The notes beneath the pieces are model-generated. The model was not told the origin of the DNA. It saw nothing but the letters and a program-made list of their open reading frames with translations, and searched no databases. The position numbers were made by a program, and so were the translations under genes. Positions 1-7,521 of a DNA stretch of 64,000 nucleotides are shown here, piece after piece. Source of the stretch: Mucinivorans hirudinis (GTDB lineage: Bacteria; Bacteroidota; Bacteroidia; Bacteroidales; Rikenellaceae); contig HG934468.1 of assembly GCA_000723505.1 (NCBI GenBank), forward strand, positions 2,946,798 to 3,010,797. Direction: 5' to 3'. Position 1 is the stretch's first letter, and every line of letters begins with the position of its first letter.

Positions 1-2
1 TT

Positions 3-122
3 TTGCGGCTAGAACTGGGCAAAAAGGTCAAAAATCAACTGAGAATTGTGCCGGAAATAGCACTCTTTTTGGACGATTCGTTGGAACGGTTGGAACATTT
101 GGAGAAGTTGATGGAAAATTAG
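3..122 (+). CDS. rbfA: RbfA C-terminal end, partial at window edge
   Basis: The frame opening at base 3 gives the last 39 residues of a protein and stops at 120-122. The tail LRIVPEIALFLDDSLER matches the end of ribosome-binding factor A, where the KH-like domain finishes with an L-R-x-V/I-P-E-hydrophobic-x-F-x-x-D-x-S motif. RbfA binds the 30S subunit and helps mature the 5' end of 16S rRNA. The N-terminal two thirds lie outside the window. Its position upstream of other translation genes fits. The assignment rests on the short C-terminal motif only, but the motif is characteristic. Confidence 0.8.
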   Translation: MRLELGKKVKNQLRIVPEIALFLDDSLERLEHLEKLMEN

Positions 123-286
123 ACTCTACCAAGTTATGGAGAGGTGCAGCTGCTTCCCGGGTGTTGCTAAAATGAAATTTTTAAGGTGTTCTTAAAGGGG
201 AGCAACAGAAGAATAAGCTATCCACTTGATTACTCCTAAATTCGATATGTATTTCACCACAAGTAGAATCTGCTTAATAAGTAAAA

Positions 287-2023
287 ATGGTTGAGTTGCT
301 TTCGCCTGCCGCGAATTTAAAGTCGGGTTTGGCTGCTGTGGAAGCAGGAGCAGATGCGTTGTATGTTGGAGCAGAGGTTTTTGGTGCGCGCCAAAAGGCG
401 GGAAACTCTCTCGAAGATATTGGTCAACTATGTCGCAGAGCTCACCTTTTTGGTGTGCGAGTCTATTTGACAGTAAATACGGTACTCTATGACAGGGAAC
501 TTTGCCGTGCCGAAGAACTGATTTGGCAAGCGTGGCAGAGCGGGGTGGATGCCCTTATTGTGCAGGATATGGGACTGTTGGAGATGTCGCTACCGCCAGT
601 TGAACTGCACGCCTCGACGCAAACTTTCAACTTAACACCCGATAAAGTGCGGTGGTTGGAAGATGTGGGCTTTCAGCGAGTTGTTCTGGAAAGGTCGTTG
701 TCTGTTAAAGAGATACGTAAGATTCGCGAAGCGACAAATGTCGAGTTGGAGGCTTTTGTTCACGGGGCAATTTGTGTGGGATATAGTGGGCAGTGCTATC
801 TTAGTGAGGCGCTTTGCCATCGCTCCGGCAATCGTGGAGCTTGTGCGCAGCCTTGTCGTTCGCGGTGGAATCTTTATAGGAGTGGGCGACTGATAGAGCA
901 AAATAAAGCGTTACTTTCCGTCTCGGATATGAATCTGAGTGAGCGTTTGGCTGAACTGGTTGATGCGGGGGTAACTTCGCTAAAAATCGAAGGAAGACTC
1001 AAGGATGAGAATTATGTTGTGAATAATACGGCGTATTATTCCAATAAAATCAATGAGTTAGGTTTTGAAAGAGTCTCCAAAGGTACTAGTACCGCTTTGT
1101 TTACGCCAGATCCTGCAAAAAGTTTTTCTCGACGTTTTTCGACTTTCCTTTTCGACAAGAGGAAACCTACTACCTCTCTTCTCAATGGCACGAGTGGCGA
1201 GTTTATAGGCAAAATTGTGGCTATAGGCAGGGATTACATAGAGTTAGACCGTAATTTTAGCATTAATAATGGAGATGGGTTGAGTTTTGCGGCATCCGGA
1301 ACAAATGTAAACGCAAGCGAGGGGAGGCGTATTTTTCCTAACGCAATGAATGATATTGAGTTGGGAGTGGAGGTTTACCGTAATTTCGATAACTCTTTCG
1401 AGCCCTCTGCCGTGCGCAAAATTGATGTCGATATAGAATTTTTGGATGGAATCATTGTAGCAAAAGATAGCACAGAACTAACAGCACATATTGAATATCA
1501 ATATGATGAACTGGCGAATAACAGCGAGAGAGCTGCCGAAAACATCCGTGTGGCGATGGGCAAGGGCGGGGATACTATTTTTAATATTGTTGAAGTCGAA
1601 ATCAAGAAAACTCCTTTTTTGCCAATATCCAAACTTAATGACTTAAGACGCAATCTATTAGGGGAGCTTACTCAAAAGAGATTTGACCAATACCAACGTC
1701 CTATCAGAAAAACGACTATAGCCCATCCCGAGTTACCTGTTGCAAAGATTGACTATCGGTATAATGTAACAAACAGATTATCAAGGCAGTTTTATGAAAA
1801 GTGTGGGGCGATTCAGGTTGAGCAGGGTTATGAGCTCGAAGCTGCTCGCGGTGCGGAGTTGATGCGCACGCGCCACTGCATCCGTCGCGAATTGGGGCTG
1901 TGCGGCGATCAAGAGTCGCTCTATATAGAAAACAACGGCAGGCGTTTTATTCTGGAGTTCGACTGCCGTGAGTGTGAGATGATGATAATCAACTACGGCA
2001 GAAACTCTAAAAATTCATTCTGA
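287..2023 (+). CDS. U32-family peptidase-like protein (RlhA/YdcP-type rRNA hydroxylation factor)
   Basis: 578-residue protein of the U32 family. The N-terminal 240 residues form the U32 barrel region, with the signature around EAFVHGAICVGYSGQC (residues about 155-170) followed by a Cys-rich stretch (SEALCHRS, GACAQPCRSRW). Family members RlhA, TrhP and UbiU/UbiV act with prephenate-derived or iron-sulfur chemistry in RNA or ubiquinone hydroxylation rather than as proteases; length and layout are closest to RlhA/YdcP. The C-terminus has further paired cysteines (TRHC, LGLC, FDC, EC), which could bind a metal cluster (inference). The last 37 coding bases before the tail are duplicated at 5416-5452, so the present C-terminus after about residue 567 was probably acquired when the following cassette inserted. 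The ATG at 287 is the only good start. Confidence 0.85.
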   Translation: MVELLSPAANLKSGLAAVEAGADALYVGAEVFGARQKAGNSLEDIGQLCRRAHLFGVRVYLTVNTVLYDRELCRAEELIWQAWQSGVDALIVQDMGLLEMSLPPVELHASTQTFNLTPDKVRWLEDVGFQRVVLERSLSVKEIRKIREATNVELEAFVHGAICVGYSGQCYLSEALCHRSGNRGACAQPCRSRWNLYRSGRLIEQNKALLSVSDMNLSERLAELVDAGVTSLKIEGRLKDENYVVNNTAYYSNKINELGFERVSKGTSTALFTPDPAKSFSRRFSTFLFDKRKPTTSLLNGTSGEFIGKIVAIGRDYIELDRNFSINNGDGLSFAASGTNVNASEGRRIFPNAMNDIELGVEVYRNFDNSFEPSAVRKIDVDIEFLDGIIVAKDSTELTAHIEYQYDELANNSERAAENIRVAMGKGGDTIFNIVEVEIKKTPFLPISKLNDLRRNLLGELTQKRFDQYQRPIRKTTIAHPELPVAKIDYRYNVTNRLSRQFYEKCGAIQVEQGYELEAARGAELMRTRHCIRRELGLCGDQESLYIENNGRRFILEFDCRECEMMIINYGRNSKNSF

Positions 2024-2057
2024 AAATTTTTTATTAATTGAAATTCAGGAAAATAAA

Positions 2058-2089
2058 TTTGGAGATTCTGGTTTTTTTTTCTTTCTTTG
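2058..2089 (+). promoter_or_regulatory. Candidate promoter of the secreted-peptide cassette
   Basis: A -33-like TTTG (2058-2061) and a -7-like TTTCTTTG (2082-2089) are separated by 20 bases, close to the Bacteroidota pattern; the -7 has T instead of A at its second base. A 9-bp hairpin (2096-2104 with 2109-2117) lies in the leader just before the peptide start codon at 2151. Confidence 0.35.
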
Positions 2090-2150
2090 TGCTGAAAAGG
2101 TTATATTGATAACCTTTATTAATTCTTAATATTATTAAATATAAAGAAAA

Positions 2151-2407
2151 ATGAGAAAAAAGCTTTCCTTTCGTTAGTTGGTGTATTGCTATTTTCGATG
2201 GCATTATTAACACAAATTCAATCAAAAGCTCAAACAATCAGGCTTAAAACCGATTTAGGGGATTTGCTAACAACAAACTATTGTGTTTGTAAAGATGGCA
2301 ATAGTCGTTGTCTGAGTGGAAACCTTATTTCATTTCGTGTGAGATGTTATGTAGGAGAGCCAGCTACTTGTAGTGATTATGGCTCTAACTGCAAGAATAG
2401 CAACTAA
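2151..2407 (+). CDS. Small secreted Cys-rich peptide, NVEALA-like setting, needs -1 frameshift
   Basis: From ATG 2151 the zero frame reads MRKKLSFR and stops at 2175-2177. Shifting -1 on A-AAA-AAG (2156-2162) gives a continuous 85-residue product: MRKK followed by a hydrophobic signal segment (AFLSLVGVLLFSMALLTQ) ending near SKAQT, then a mature part of about 55 residues with six cysteines. That frame alone has no ATG, only a late TTG at 2186 inside the signal peptide. Small secreted peptides of this kind, including the NVEALA family, often sit beside 6-bladed beta-propeller lipoproteins in Bacteroidales, as here. The NVEALA motif itself is not present, so family membership is inference. Either a one-base homopolymer sequencing error or mutation, or real slippage on the heptamer, would explain the break. 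Confidence 0.55.
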
Positions 2408-2417
2408 TTAAGAATTT

Positions 2418-2470
2418 ATACTACGGGGTTTTAGTTATGTCCTACATTATTATGCGCCGTAGTATTTTAT
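2418..2470 (+). terminator. Rho-independent terminator after the peptide gene
   Basis: The 9-base arms ATACTACGG (2418-2426) and CCGTAGTAT (2457-2465) are perfect inverted repeats followed by TTTAT. It lies 11 bases after the peptide stop codon and before the next gene at 2636. The loop is long (30 bases). Confidence 0.6.
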
Positions 2471-2635
2471 ACTATTAATTTGAATTAATAGTTAAGAATT
2501 GTATATGCTAATATATTGTTTATAAGCAATTTATTGTTCGCAATCATCGTCATACCTTTATTCTTCATAAATGTAACACCCTAATTATTAACTCTTAATG
2601 GCATTATTAACCTCTTTTTAATTATTTATAAATCA

Positions 2636-3871
2636 ATGAAGAGTTTATTAATTCTTTTATTTCTTTTGCTTTATTCTTATGTTGTAGCTCAAGAGATTGG
2701 TATAGAAAGGGTTGAGGTTATCGGAAAGATGAATCCAGCCAAGATTATGTATAGTGCGGCCAAGAATTTTGGCAAACAGTTTGCCAAAGAGCAGGTTACG
2801 CGGGCTTTTCAGTGGCGGTTGATAGAGCAAAATGGTAAGATTCAGCAATTTTCTTCTGCTGAGGTATTGCTTGCACAACTTGATTTTAATCAAAAAAGTA
2901 ATGTTATTCATTTCGAAAATTCGGCAAACTTCCTTTACAGTGCCCCGTTATCTACTTTCAGAAGCTATGCTTTTGATAATGGGAGACGTATAAATTTCAT
3001 TGATAGCAACACGAAACCTCTCTATGGTTTGACCGCTCCCACAAATTGTTTTGCTTTTATTCGAAAAAGAGCTATCGAAACCCACTCGCCACTCAATGCC
3101 GCTATGGTTAAGCATTACAATGTAAAAGTGGAAAGAGTTTTTAGGGATAAGGCTGATAGTCAGATTATTATGATGAGTTTTGCCACTCGCCCACAGTCGT
3201 TCCCCTCAAAAGTGAGACTTCTCTGTAACGGTACGGTTACATATAATGCTACCGAAAAATATGTGGTTGCTGTGGATGTGGAGCAGATGGTGGACTATTT
3301 CTCAACCAAGATTCACAGCAACAATTTCTATGGCGAGGTGGTTACAAACACTTCTCTCAAGGTGGGATATCGCAAAGTCGGAAACAGACTCTTCACCGAC
3401 TATATCCGGAGCAAAACCAGTTGGAGTACGGAAGACTCAATGGGTTATCGCTCAGAACTTGAGCCACGAGCAGAGCCTGCAAAGACCAAACTTATCGACC
3501 GCGAATACATTGTGATGTCGAAAGTGAAAGAGTGCTCGAAAAACGAGGTGGAGTTAATCAAAAAAAGTCTTTTCTGCTCTATGATGGGTACAGATTTAGG
3601 GCTACTATATGCTCCTGCCGACAATGCTCTATTTCTTAAATTTGAATCTACCGAGGTTACTCGTCATAAAATCGAAAAAGATTTAACTCTCATTGGTGTG
3701 AGTTTGAGTAGTCAGGCACAAGAGATGGCTTTTACAAGGTATGATGTTGATTATGAAACTGGCAAATTGCTCGTTCCAATAAACGAAGGTCAATTGAAAA
3801 GACAAAATGAGCTTATTCCTAAGCTGTTTGTAGATTTTAGAGAACTAAACGGACAACTCTTCAATGAATAA
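2636..3871 (+). CDS. Secreted protein of unknown function (411 aa)
   Basis: The N-terminus MKSLLILLFLLLYSYVVAQ is a clear signal peptide with cleavage after VAQ, so the protein is exported. The stretch at residues 33-80 (AKIMYSAAKNFGKQFAKEQ... then QWRLIEQNGK) vaguely recalls the segment that follows the carboxypeptidase-regulatory-like domain in large Bacteroidota surface proteins; this is a weak resemblance and no catalytic motif is visible. The stop overlaps the start of the beta-propeller lipoprotein gene by 8 bases, so the two are probably co-translated. A possible -7 box TACCTTTA lies at 2553-2560, 76 bases upstream. I do not recognise a named family. Confidence 0.7.
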   Translation: MKSLLILLFLLLYSYVVAQEIGIERVEVIGKMNPAKIMYSAAKNFGKQFAKEQVTRAFQWRLIEQNGKIQQFSSAEVLLAQLDFNQKSNVIHFENSANFLYSAPLSTFRSYAFDNGRRINFIDSNTKPLYGLTAPTNCFAFIRKRAIETHSPLNAAMVKHYNVKVERVFRDKADSQIIMMSFATRPQSFPSKVRLLCNGTVTYNATEKYVVAVDVEQMVDYFSTKIHSNNFYGEVVTNTSLKVGYRKVGNRLFTDYIRSKTSWSTEDSMGYRSELEPRAEPAKTKLIDREYIVMSKVKECSKNEVELIKKSLFCSMMGTDLGLLYAPADNALFLKFESTEVTRHKIEKDLTLIGVSLSSQAQEMAFTRYDVDYETGKLLVPINEGQLKRQNELIPKLFVDFRELNGQLFNE

Positions 3872-5021
3872 TACGGTGAAATATATTGTAATCGTACTTG
3901 CGATTTTATGTTACGCTTGCACCAGTAGCAGCAAGGGGGAGTATGAAGGTTTGGATAATAGGAGTGAGCGGAATATCAAGGAATTGAGGGTCGTCTTTGA
4001 TACGGTGCTTATCGACGGAGCAATCACTTCAATGGAGGGAGAGTGGCGAGTTTGGGGCGATAAGTTGATATTTGCCGATGCAAATATGGTGGGAATTAGA
4101 GTATTTGACTCTAAAGGTAATTTCCTTGCAAGATATATCAATGATGGCAGAGGGCCAAATGAGATGGTATCGCCTTGTGTATCAGTATCTATACTGGGAG
4201 AAAACGATTTGTTGTTGCTCGATGCCAATATGTCAATGATCAGATGCGACAGCCTATTCGGCTTTACACAAAAAGTGATAGCATTTGCGGAAAATTGGCA
4301 GCCCGGCGATAATGAAGATGTTAAAGATATGCACAAGGCTGACCCCGAAAATAGTATGATATATGAGTATAACGTATCGACCAAATATACAAAAAAGTTA
4401 TCGGATAGAATCGTTGCACCCATATTAACTGAACATTACGCCTTTAACGGCTACTTTGCCAATGTAAAAAACTATTGGAAAAATTCGTATATATTTGCCT
4501 TCATGAATGATAAAACTTTGCGAGCAGAAGAGAAATTCGGTCATTTTCCACCTATTTACAGCGAAAAGAATCTGCCTAATTTTGGGTTTTACAATTTTGA
4601 TGCCGGAAGTGATGAACTTCTATATGTTACATTTGCCATTGACTCTCTTATTTATGCTTTTGACAAGAATGGCAAACTGCGATTCTCGTTCGGAAATAGT
4701 CCAGACACCTTCCGCGATATTGTCTACACTCCAACCATAACATTTGAGGAGGCTGATGAGAGATACTGGGATGATATGGAACAAGGGGCATACTATAACG
4801 GGATTATGATTGATGGAGAAAAAATAGTGAGAAGTTACAAAAATCAAGGTGTTGGCACGGGTGGTGGAGTTCAGGTATATAATGATAATGTGCTGGAATA
4901 TGATATTAAAATATCATTGGTGGCTAAATTGATAGGTGTACTTCCGGATGGCAGAATCGTGTTGGTTAAACATATTGAGCCTGATGACGAGAATTTCACT
5001 CTATTTCTTCTTGCAATATGA
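3864..5021 (+). CDS. TolB-like 6-bladed beta-propeller lipoprotein
   Basis: 385 residues. The N-terminus MNNTVKYIVIVLAILCYAC ends in a lipobox (LCYAC), so Cys19 is probably lipidated. Repeated blade-like segments are seen, e.g. FDSKGNFLARYINDGRGPNE (about residues 83-102), where the G-R-G-P-x-E turn is typical of the Bacteroidales TolB-like 6-bladed propeller group, and YAFDKNGKLRFSFGN (about 267-281). These lipoproteins are usually encoded with small NVEALA-type peptides and DUF1573 proteins, as here. Their role is unknown; a part in handling or secreting the peptide is a guess. It overlaps both neighbours (8 bases upstream, 4 downstream), so the three genes form one translational unit. Confidence 0.8.
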   Translation: MNNTVKYIVIVLAILCYACTSSSKGEYEGLDNRSERNIKELRVVFDTVLIDGAITSMEGEWRVWGDKLIFADANMVGIRVFDSKGNFLARYINDGRGPNEMVSPCVSVSILGENDLLLLDANMSMIRCDSLFGFTQKVIAFAENWQPGDNEDVKDMHKADPENSMIYEYNVSTKYTKKLSDRIVAPILTEHYAFNGYFANVKNYWKNSYIFAFMNDKTLRAEEKFGHFPPIYSEKNLPNFGFYNFDAGSDELLYVTFAIDSLIYAFDKNGKLRFSFGNSPDTFRDIVYTPTITFEEADERYWDDMEQGAYYNGIMIDGEKIVRSYKNQGVGTGGGVQVYNDNVLEYDIKISLVAKLIGVLPDGRIVLVKHIEPDDENFTLFLLAI

Positions 5022-5389
5022 GAACTTTTTTGATATGGCTGTTTATTTCTGTCAGCTGCGCTTCAATATCTCAGACTCCAAGCCTCTCTTTTATAGGGAA
5101 AAGGATTGTTAATTTAGGAGACATCAAACAGGGCGAAAAAATATATCACAAAATTGAATTTATTAATAATGGAGACGCCCCTTTGATAATTCTGGGTATT
5201 AGCAAATCTTGTAATTGTACTGATGTTACTACCTCTTCCAAAACTATTAAACCAAACGAAAGGGCAAGTATCTTATTAACTATTGATACGAAGGGAAAAA
5301 TAAATACTAATGTTATTTCTGCGACAATAACTACAAACAGTAAACAACAAGATTATTCTGTCAAAGTAACCTTCAAAGTTAGGAAATAG
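5018..5389 (+). CDS. DUF1573 secreted protein
   Basis: 123 residues with a signal peptide (MRTFLIWLFISVSCASISQ). The mature part is a single Ig-like beta domain of the DUF1573 type: F-I-G at its start, then GDIKQGEKIYHKIEFINNGD, the hallmark SCNCTD at about residues 64-69, and a closing beta-rich region. DUF1573 proteins are exported Bacteroidota proteins of unknown function resembling ASPM-SPD-2-Hydin (ASH) Ig domains. The start codon overlaps the propeller gene by 4 bases (ATGA), showing translational coupling. It is the last gene of the cassette. Confidence 0.85.
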   Translation: MRTFLIWLFISVSCASISQTPSLSFIGKRIVNLGDIKQGEKIYHKIEFINNGDAPLIILGISKSCNCTDVTTSSKTIKPNERASILLTIDTKGKINTNVISATITTNSKQQDYSVKVTFKVRK

Positions 5390-5397
5390 GTATTATT

Positions 5398-5469
5398 AAC
5401 GGCAGCCGATTCCTGCTGGAGTTCGACTGCCGTGAGTGTGAGATGATGATAAAAAATAGAGTACGATAA
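5398..5469 (+). pseudogene. Displaced 3' end of the U32 gene (23 codons)
   Basis: Reading from 5398 gives NGSRFLLEFDCRECEMMIKN and a stop at 5467-5469. This is the same C-terminal sequence as the intact U32 gene (NGRRFILEFDCRECEMMI at about 1934-1987). At DNA level 1952-1988 and 5416-5452 are 37 identical bases in direct orientation. The fragment has no start and follows the DUF1573 stop by 8 bases. The simplest reading is that the cassette 1989-5415 was inserted near the 3' end of the gene, bringing its own replacement end and leaving the original end here. Confidence 0.75.
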
Positions 5470-5534
5470 TAATTATTTGATATTACTTAGTACTGAGTAT
5501 CATCAAAAGTTGAGTTATTAATCAAAAAAATAAT

Positions 5535-5564
5535 TTTGATTTTCAAATAAAAACATTACCTTTG
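5535..5564 (+). promoter_or_regulatory. Promoter of rimP-nusA-infB operon
   Basis: TTTG at 5535-5538 and TACCTTTG at 5557-5564, spacer 18 bases, match the Bacteroidota -33/-7 consensus (TAnnTTTG). The predicted start of transcription is near 5570, about 50 bases before the rimP ATG. Confidence 0.7.
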
Positions 5565-5586
5565 TGGTCAGGAGTGGGGATTAAAT

Positions 5587-5608
5587 GGGGACGCGAGTCC
5601 CCTTTTTT
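5587..5608 (+). terminator. Leader hairpin with U-tract (possible attenuator) before rimP
   Basis: GGGGAC (5587-5592) pairs perfectly with GTCCCC (5597-5602) around a GCGA (GNRA) tetraloop, followed directly by six T. This is a compact intrinsic-terminator shape lying between the promoter and the rimP start codon, so it would act inside the operon leader. An ATG at 5585 is buried in the stem base, which argues that it is not the rimP start. Confidence 0.6.
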
Positions 5609-5620
5609 GATAAAGAACCT

Positions 5621-6088
5621 ATGATTGTCAAGGAGAAAATTGAAGAGATAGCACGGGCGCAACTTGTCGGCAGTGAGTTATTCTTAGTCGGAGTTAGTGT
5701 GTCGGCAGCAAATGAGATTGAGGTCACGGTTGATGGTGCGAATCGCGTAACCATTGACGAGTGCGCCATTCTCAGTAAATCCATCGAGAAGGAGTTAGAT
5801 CGCCAGACCGAGGATTTTGAGTTGTCGGTATTCTCAACCGGCATTGGGCAGCCGCTCAAATTGCTCAAGCAATATCAGATTCGGGTTGGTCGCTTGGTGG
5901 AGCTAGTGTTGAAAAACGGACTCAAGGTGCTCGGAACGCTTACAGATGTGAGTGAAGAAGGGATAACAGTTGAATACTTGGTAAAAGAGAGTGTCGATGG
6001 CAAGAAGCGCAAAGTCGATGTTACGAAAACGGAACACTACAAATTTGACGAAATAAAAACTACAAAAGAAGAGATAGACTTTAAGTGA
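5621..6088 (+). CDS. rimP: Ribosome maturation factor RimP
   Basis: 155 residues from ATG 5621. RimP binds the 30S subunit and helps late assembly of the head domain. Visible features: N-terminal alpha/beta domain with VGVSVSAANEIEVTVDG and TIDECAILSKSIEKELDR (the conserved strand and helix carrying the acidic D-G and C-x-x-x-S-R/K region), S-x-x-G-I/L-x-x-P-L motif as FSTGIGQPLKLLKQYQIRVG, and a C-terminal SH3-like domain. The order rimP-nusA-infB is the widespread bacterial operon. An in-frame ATG at 5585 would add 12 residues (MGTRVPFFDKEP), but it overlaps the leader hairpin and the added residues are not part of the family, so 5621 is preferred. Confidence 0.9.
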   Translation: MIVKEKIEEIARAQLVGSELFLVGVSVSAANEIEVTVDGANRVTIDECAILSKSIEKELDRQTEDFELSVFSTGIGQPLKLLKQYQIRVGRLVELVLKNGLKVLGTLTDVSEEGITVEYLVKESVDGKKRKVDVTKTEHYKFDEIKTTKEEIDFK

Positions 6089-6103
6089 TGTGATGTGTGA
6101 TGT

Positions 6104-6159
6104 GTGAATTGCGATTTCTCGCATTTCACGCGTAATTATCACAAATCACAAATCACAAA
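6104..6159 (+). repeat. Intercistronic hairpin plus ATCACAA repeat (rimP-nusA spacer)
   Basis: An 11-base stem (6104-6114 with 6119-6129, one internal mismatch, TTTC loop) is followed by three tandem ATCACAA-type units at 6138-6159. The 22-base repeat tract recurs exactly at 7489-7510 in the next spacer. No U-tract follows, so it is not a normal terminator; it may be an RNA-processing or stability element. Confidence 0.5.
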
Positions 6160-6169
6160 ACACAAAACA

Positions 6170-7411
6170 ATGGAATCAATTAATCTAATAAGTACTTTTG
6201 CCGAGTTCAAGGAGCTCAAGAACATTGATAAGGCAACAATGGCGGGAGTGTTGGAGGACGTTTTCCGCAATATGCTCCAAAAGCTTTACGAGACGGACGA
6301 AAATTACGATATAATCGTAAATATCGAGAAGGGTGACCTGGAGATTTGGCGTAACCGTAAAGTTGTGGAAGCAGATTTCTTGGAGGATGACAATCTGGAA
6401 ATCTCGTTGGAGGACGCCAAAAAGATAGATGCGACATATGAGCTCGGAGAATATGTGGCGGAGGCGATACCAATGAGCAGTTTTGGGCGCCGTGCCGTGT
6501 TGGCAATCCGTCAGAATTTGGCTTCAAGGATTATGGACTTAGAGAAGGCTAACCTCTTCAATAAGTATAAGGAGAGGGTTGGCGAGTTGATGAATTGCGA
6601 AGTCTATCAGGTATGGAAAAAGGAGATGTTGGTTTTTGATGACCAAGGAAATGAGTTGCTTATTCCAAAGAGTGAGCAGATTCCGGGCGACTTCTTCCGT
6701 AAGGGCGAGACGGTGAGGGCTATCATATCTAAGGTTGAGATGATTAACAACTCGCCAAAGATTATCCTTTCACGTACCGCGCCCGAGTTTCTGGAGCGGT
6801 TGTTTGAACTGGAAGTACCCGAGATTTTCGATGGGTTGATTACTATCAAGAAGATAGTGCGCATTCCGGGCGAACGCGCTAAGGTTGCTGTGGAGTCCTA
6901 CGATGAACGCATAGACCCCGTTGGTGCTTGTGTGGGTGTGAAGGGGGCACGTATTTATACAATCGTCAAGGAGTTGCGCAATGAAAATATTGATGTTGTG
7001 AATTGGACTTCCAATCCGCAGTTATTGATTCAGCGCGCGTTGAATCCTGCCAAGATATCTTCGGTGGTCATTAGCGAGGCTGAGAAGAAGGCGGAGGTTC
7101 ACTTGAAGCCGTCTGAAATTTCGATGGCTATCGGCAAAGGGGGCTTGAATATACGGTTGGCAAGTATGCTTACCGGTTATGAGATAGATGTATATCGCGA
7201 AGGGGCTGAGGCAGAGGAGGAAGATGATGTTGCTTTGGTTGATTTTTCGGACGAAATCGAACCTTGGATTATCGAAGAATTCCGCCGCATAGGTTGCGAC
7301 ACTGCAAAGAGCGTATTGAAAATCAGCGTCGAGGAGCTCACACGCCGTACGGATTTAGAGACCGAAACAATAGATGAGGTTATGCGGATACTCCGCACAG
7401 AGTTTGAGTGA
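6170..7411 (+). CDS. nusA: Transcription termination/antitermination factor NusA
   Basis: 413 residues from ATG 6170 (an upstream in-frame TTG-type start at 6104 would fall in the spacer hairpin). NusA binds RNA polymerase and modulates pausing, termination and antitermination. Domains in order: N-terminal RNAP-binding domain (about 1-125), S1 domain (about 130-200, GELMNCEVYQVWKKEMLV and the AIISKVEMINNSPKIILSR end), KH1 (about 230-300, with EVPEIFDGLITIKKIVR and DPVGACVGVKGARI), KH2 (about 300-345, with the loop MAIGKGGLNIRLA) and a C-terminal helix-hairpin-helix-like segment (365-413). One acidic linker near residue 345-365. It lacks the two C-terminal acidic repeats of the E. coli protein, as is usual outside Gammaproteobacteria. 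Confidence 0.95.
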   Translation: MESINLISTFAEFKELKNIDKATMAGVLEDVFRNMLQKLYETDENYDIIVNIEKGDLEIWRNRKVVEADFLEDDNLEISLEDAKKIDATYELGEYVAEAIPMSSFGRRAVLAIRQNLASRIMDLEKANLFNKYKERVGELMNCEVYQVWKKEMLVFDDQGNELLIPKSEQIPGDFFRKGETVRAIISKVEMINNSPKIILSRTAPEFLERLFELEVPEIFDGLITIKKIVRIPGERAKVAVESYDERIDPVGACVGVKGARIYTIVKELRNENIDVVNWTSNPQLLIQRALNPAKISSVVISEAEKKAEVHLKPSEISMAIGKGGLNIRLASMLTGYEIDVYREGAEAEEEDDVALVDFSDEIEPWIIEEFRRIGCDTAKSVLKISVEELTRRTDLETETIDEVMRILRTEFE

Positions 7412-7433
7412 TGATGTTGTGATGTTGTGATAA

Positions 7434-7510
7434 GTGATTTGTGATGTGCTTCGGTGCATATCATATTCAAATCCTTTCACAGACCGCTATCACAAATCAC
7501 AAATCACAAA
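7434..7510 (+). repeat. Intercistronic inverted repeat (nusA-infB spacer)
   Basis: GTGATTTGTGAT at 7434-7445 is perfectly complementary to ATCACAAATCAC at 7489-7500. Inside it, 7445-7458 can form a small stem closed by a TTCG tetraloop. The tract 7489-7510 is identical to 6138-6159 in the rimP-nusA spacer. No T-run follows. Confidence 0.5.
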
Positions 7511-7521
7511 TCGCAAAAAGA

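Noticed and set aside
163-206. Possible riboswitch or leader RNA before the U32 gene
   Set aside because: Only a short GTTGCT/AGCAAC pairing was found; it did not match any riboswitch class I can recall.
3911-4423. 170-codon minus-strand frame opposite the propeller lipoprotein
   Set aside because: Shadow of a gene with a clear lipobox and tight coupling to both neighbours.
5585-5620. Upstream ATG start for rimP
   Set aside because: Lies in the leader hairpin, and its 12 extra residues are not part of the RimP family; ATG 5621 fits better.
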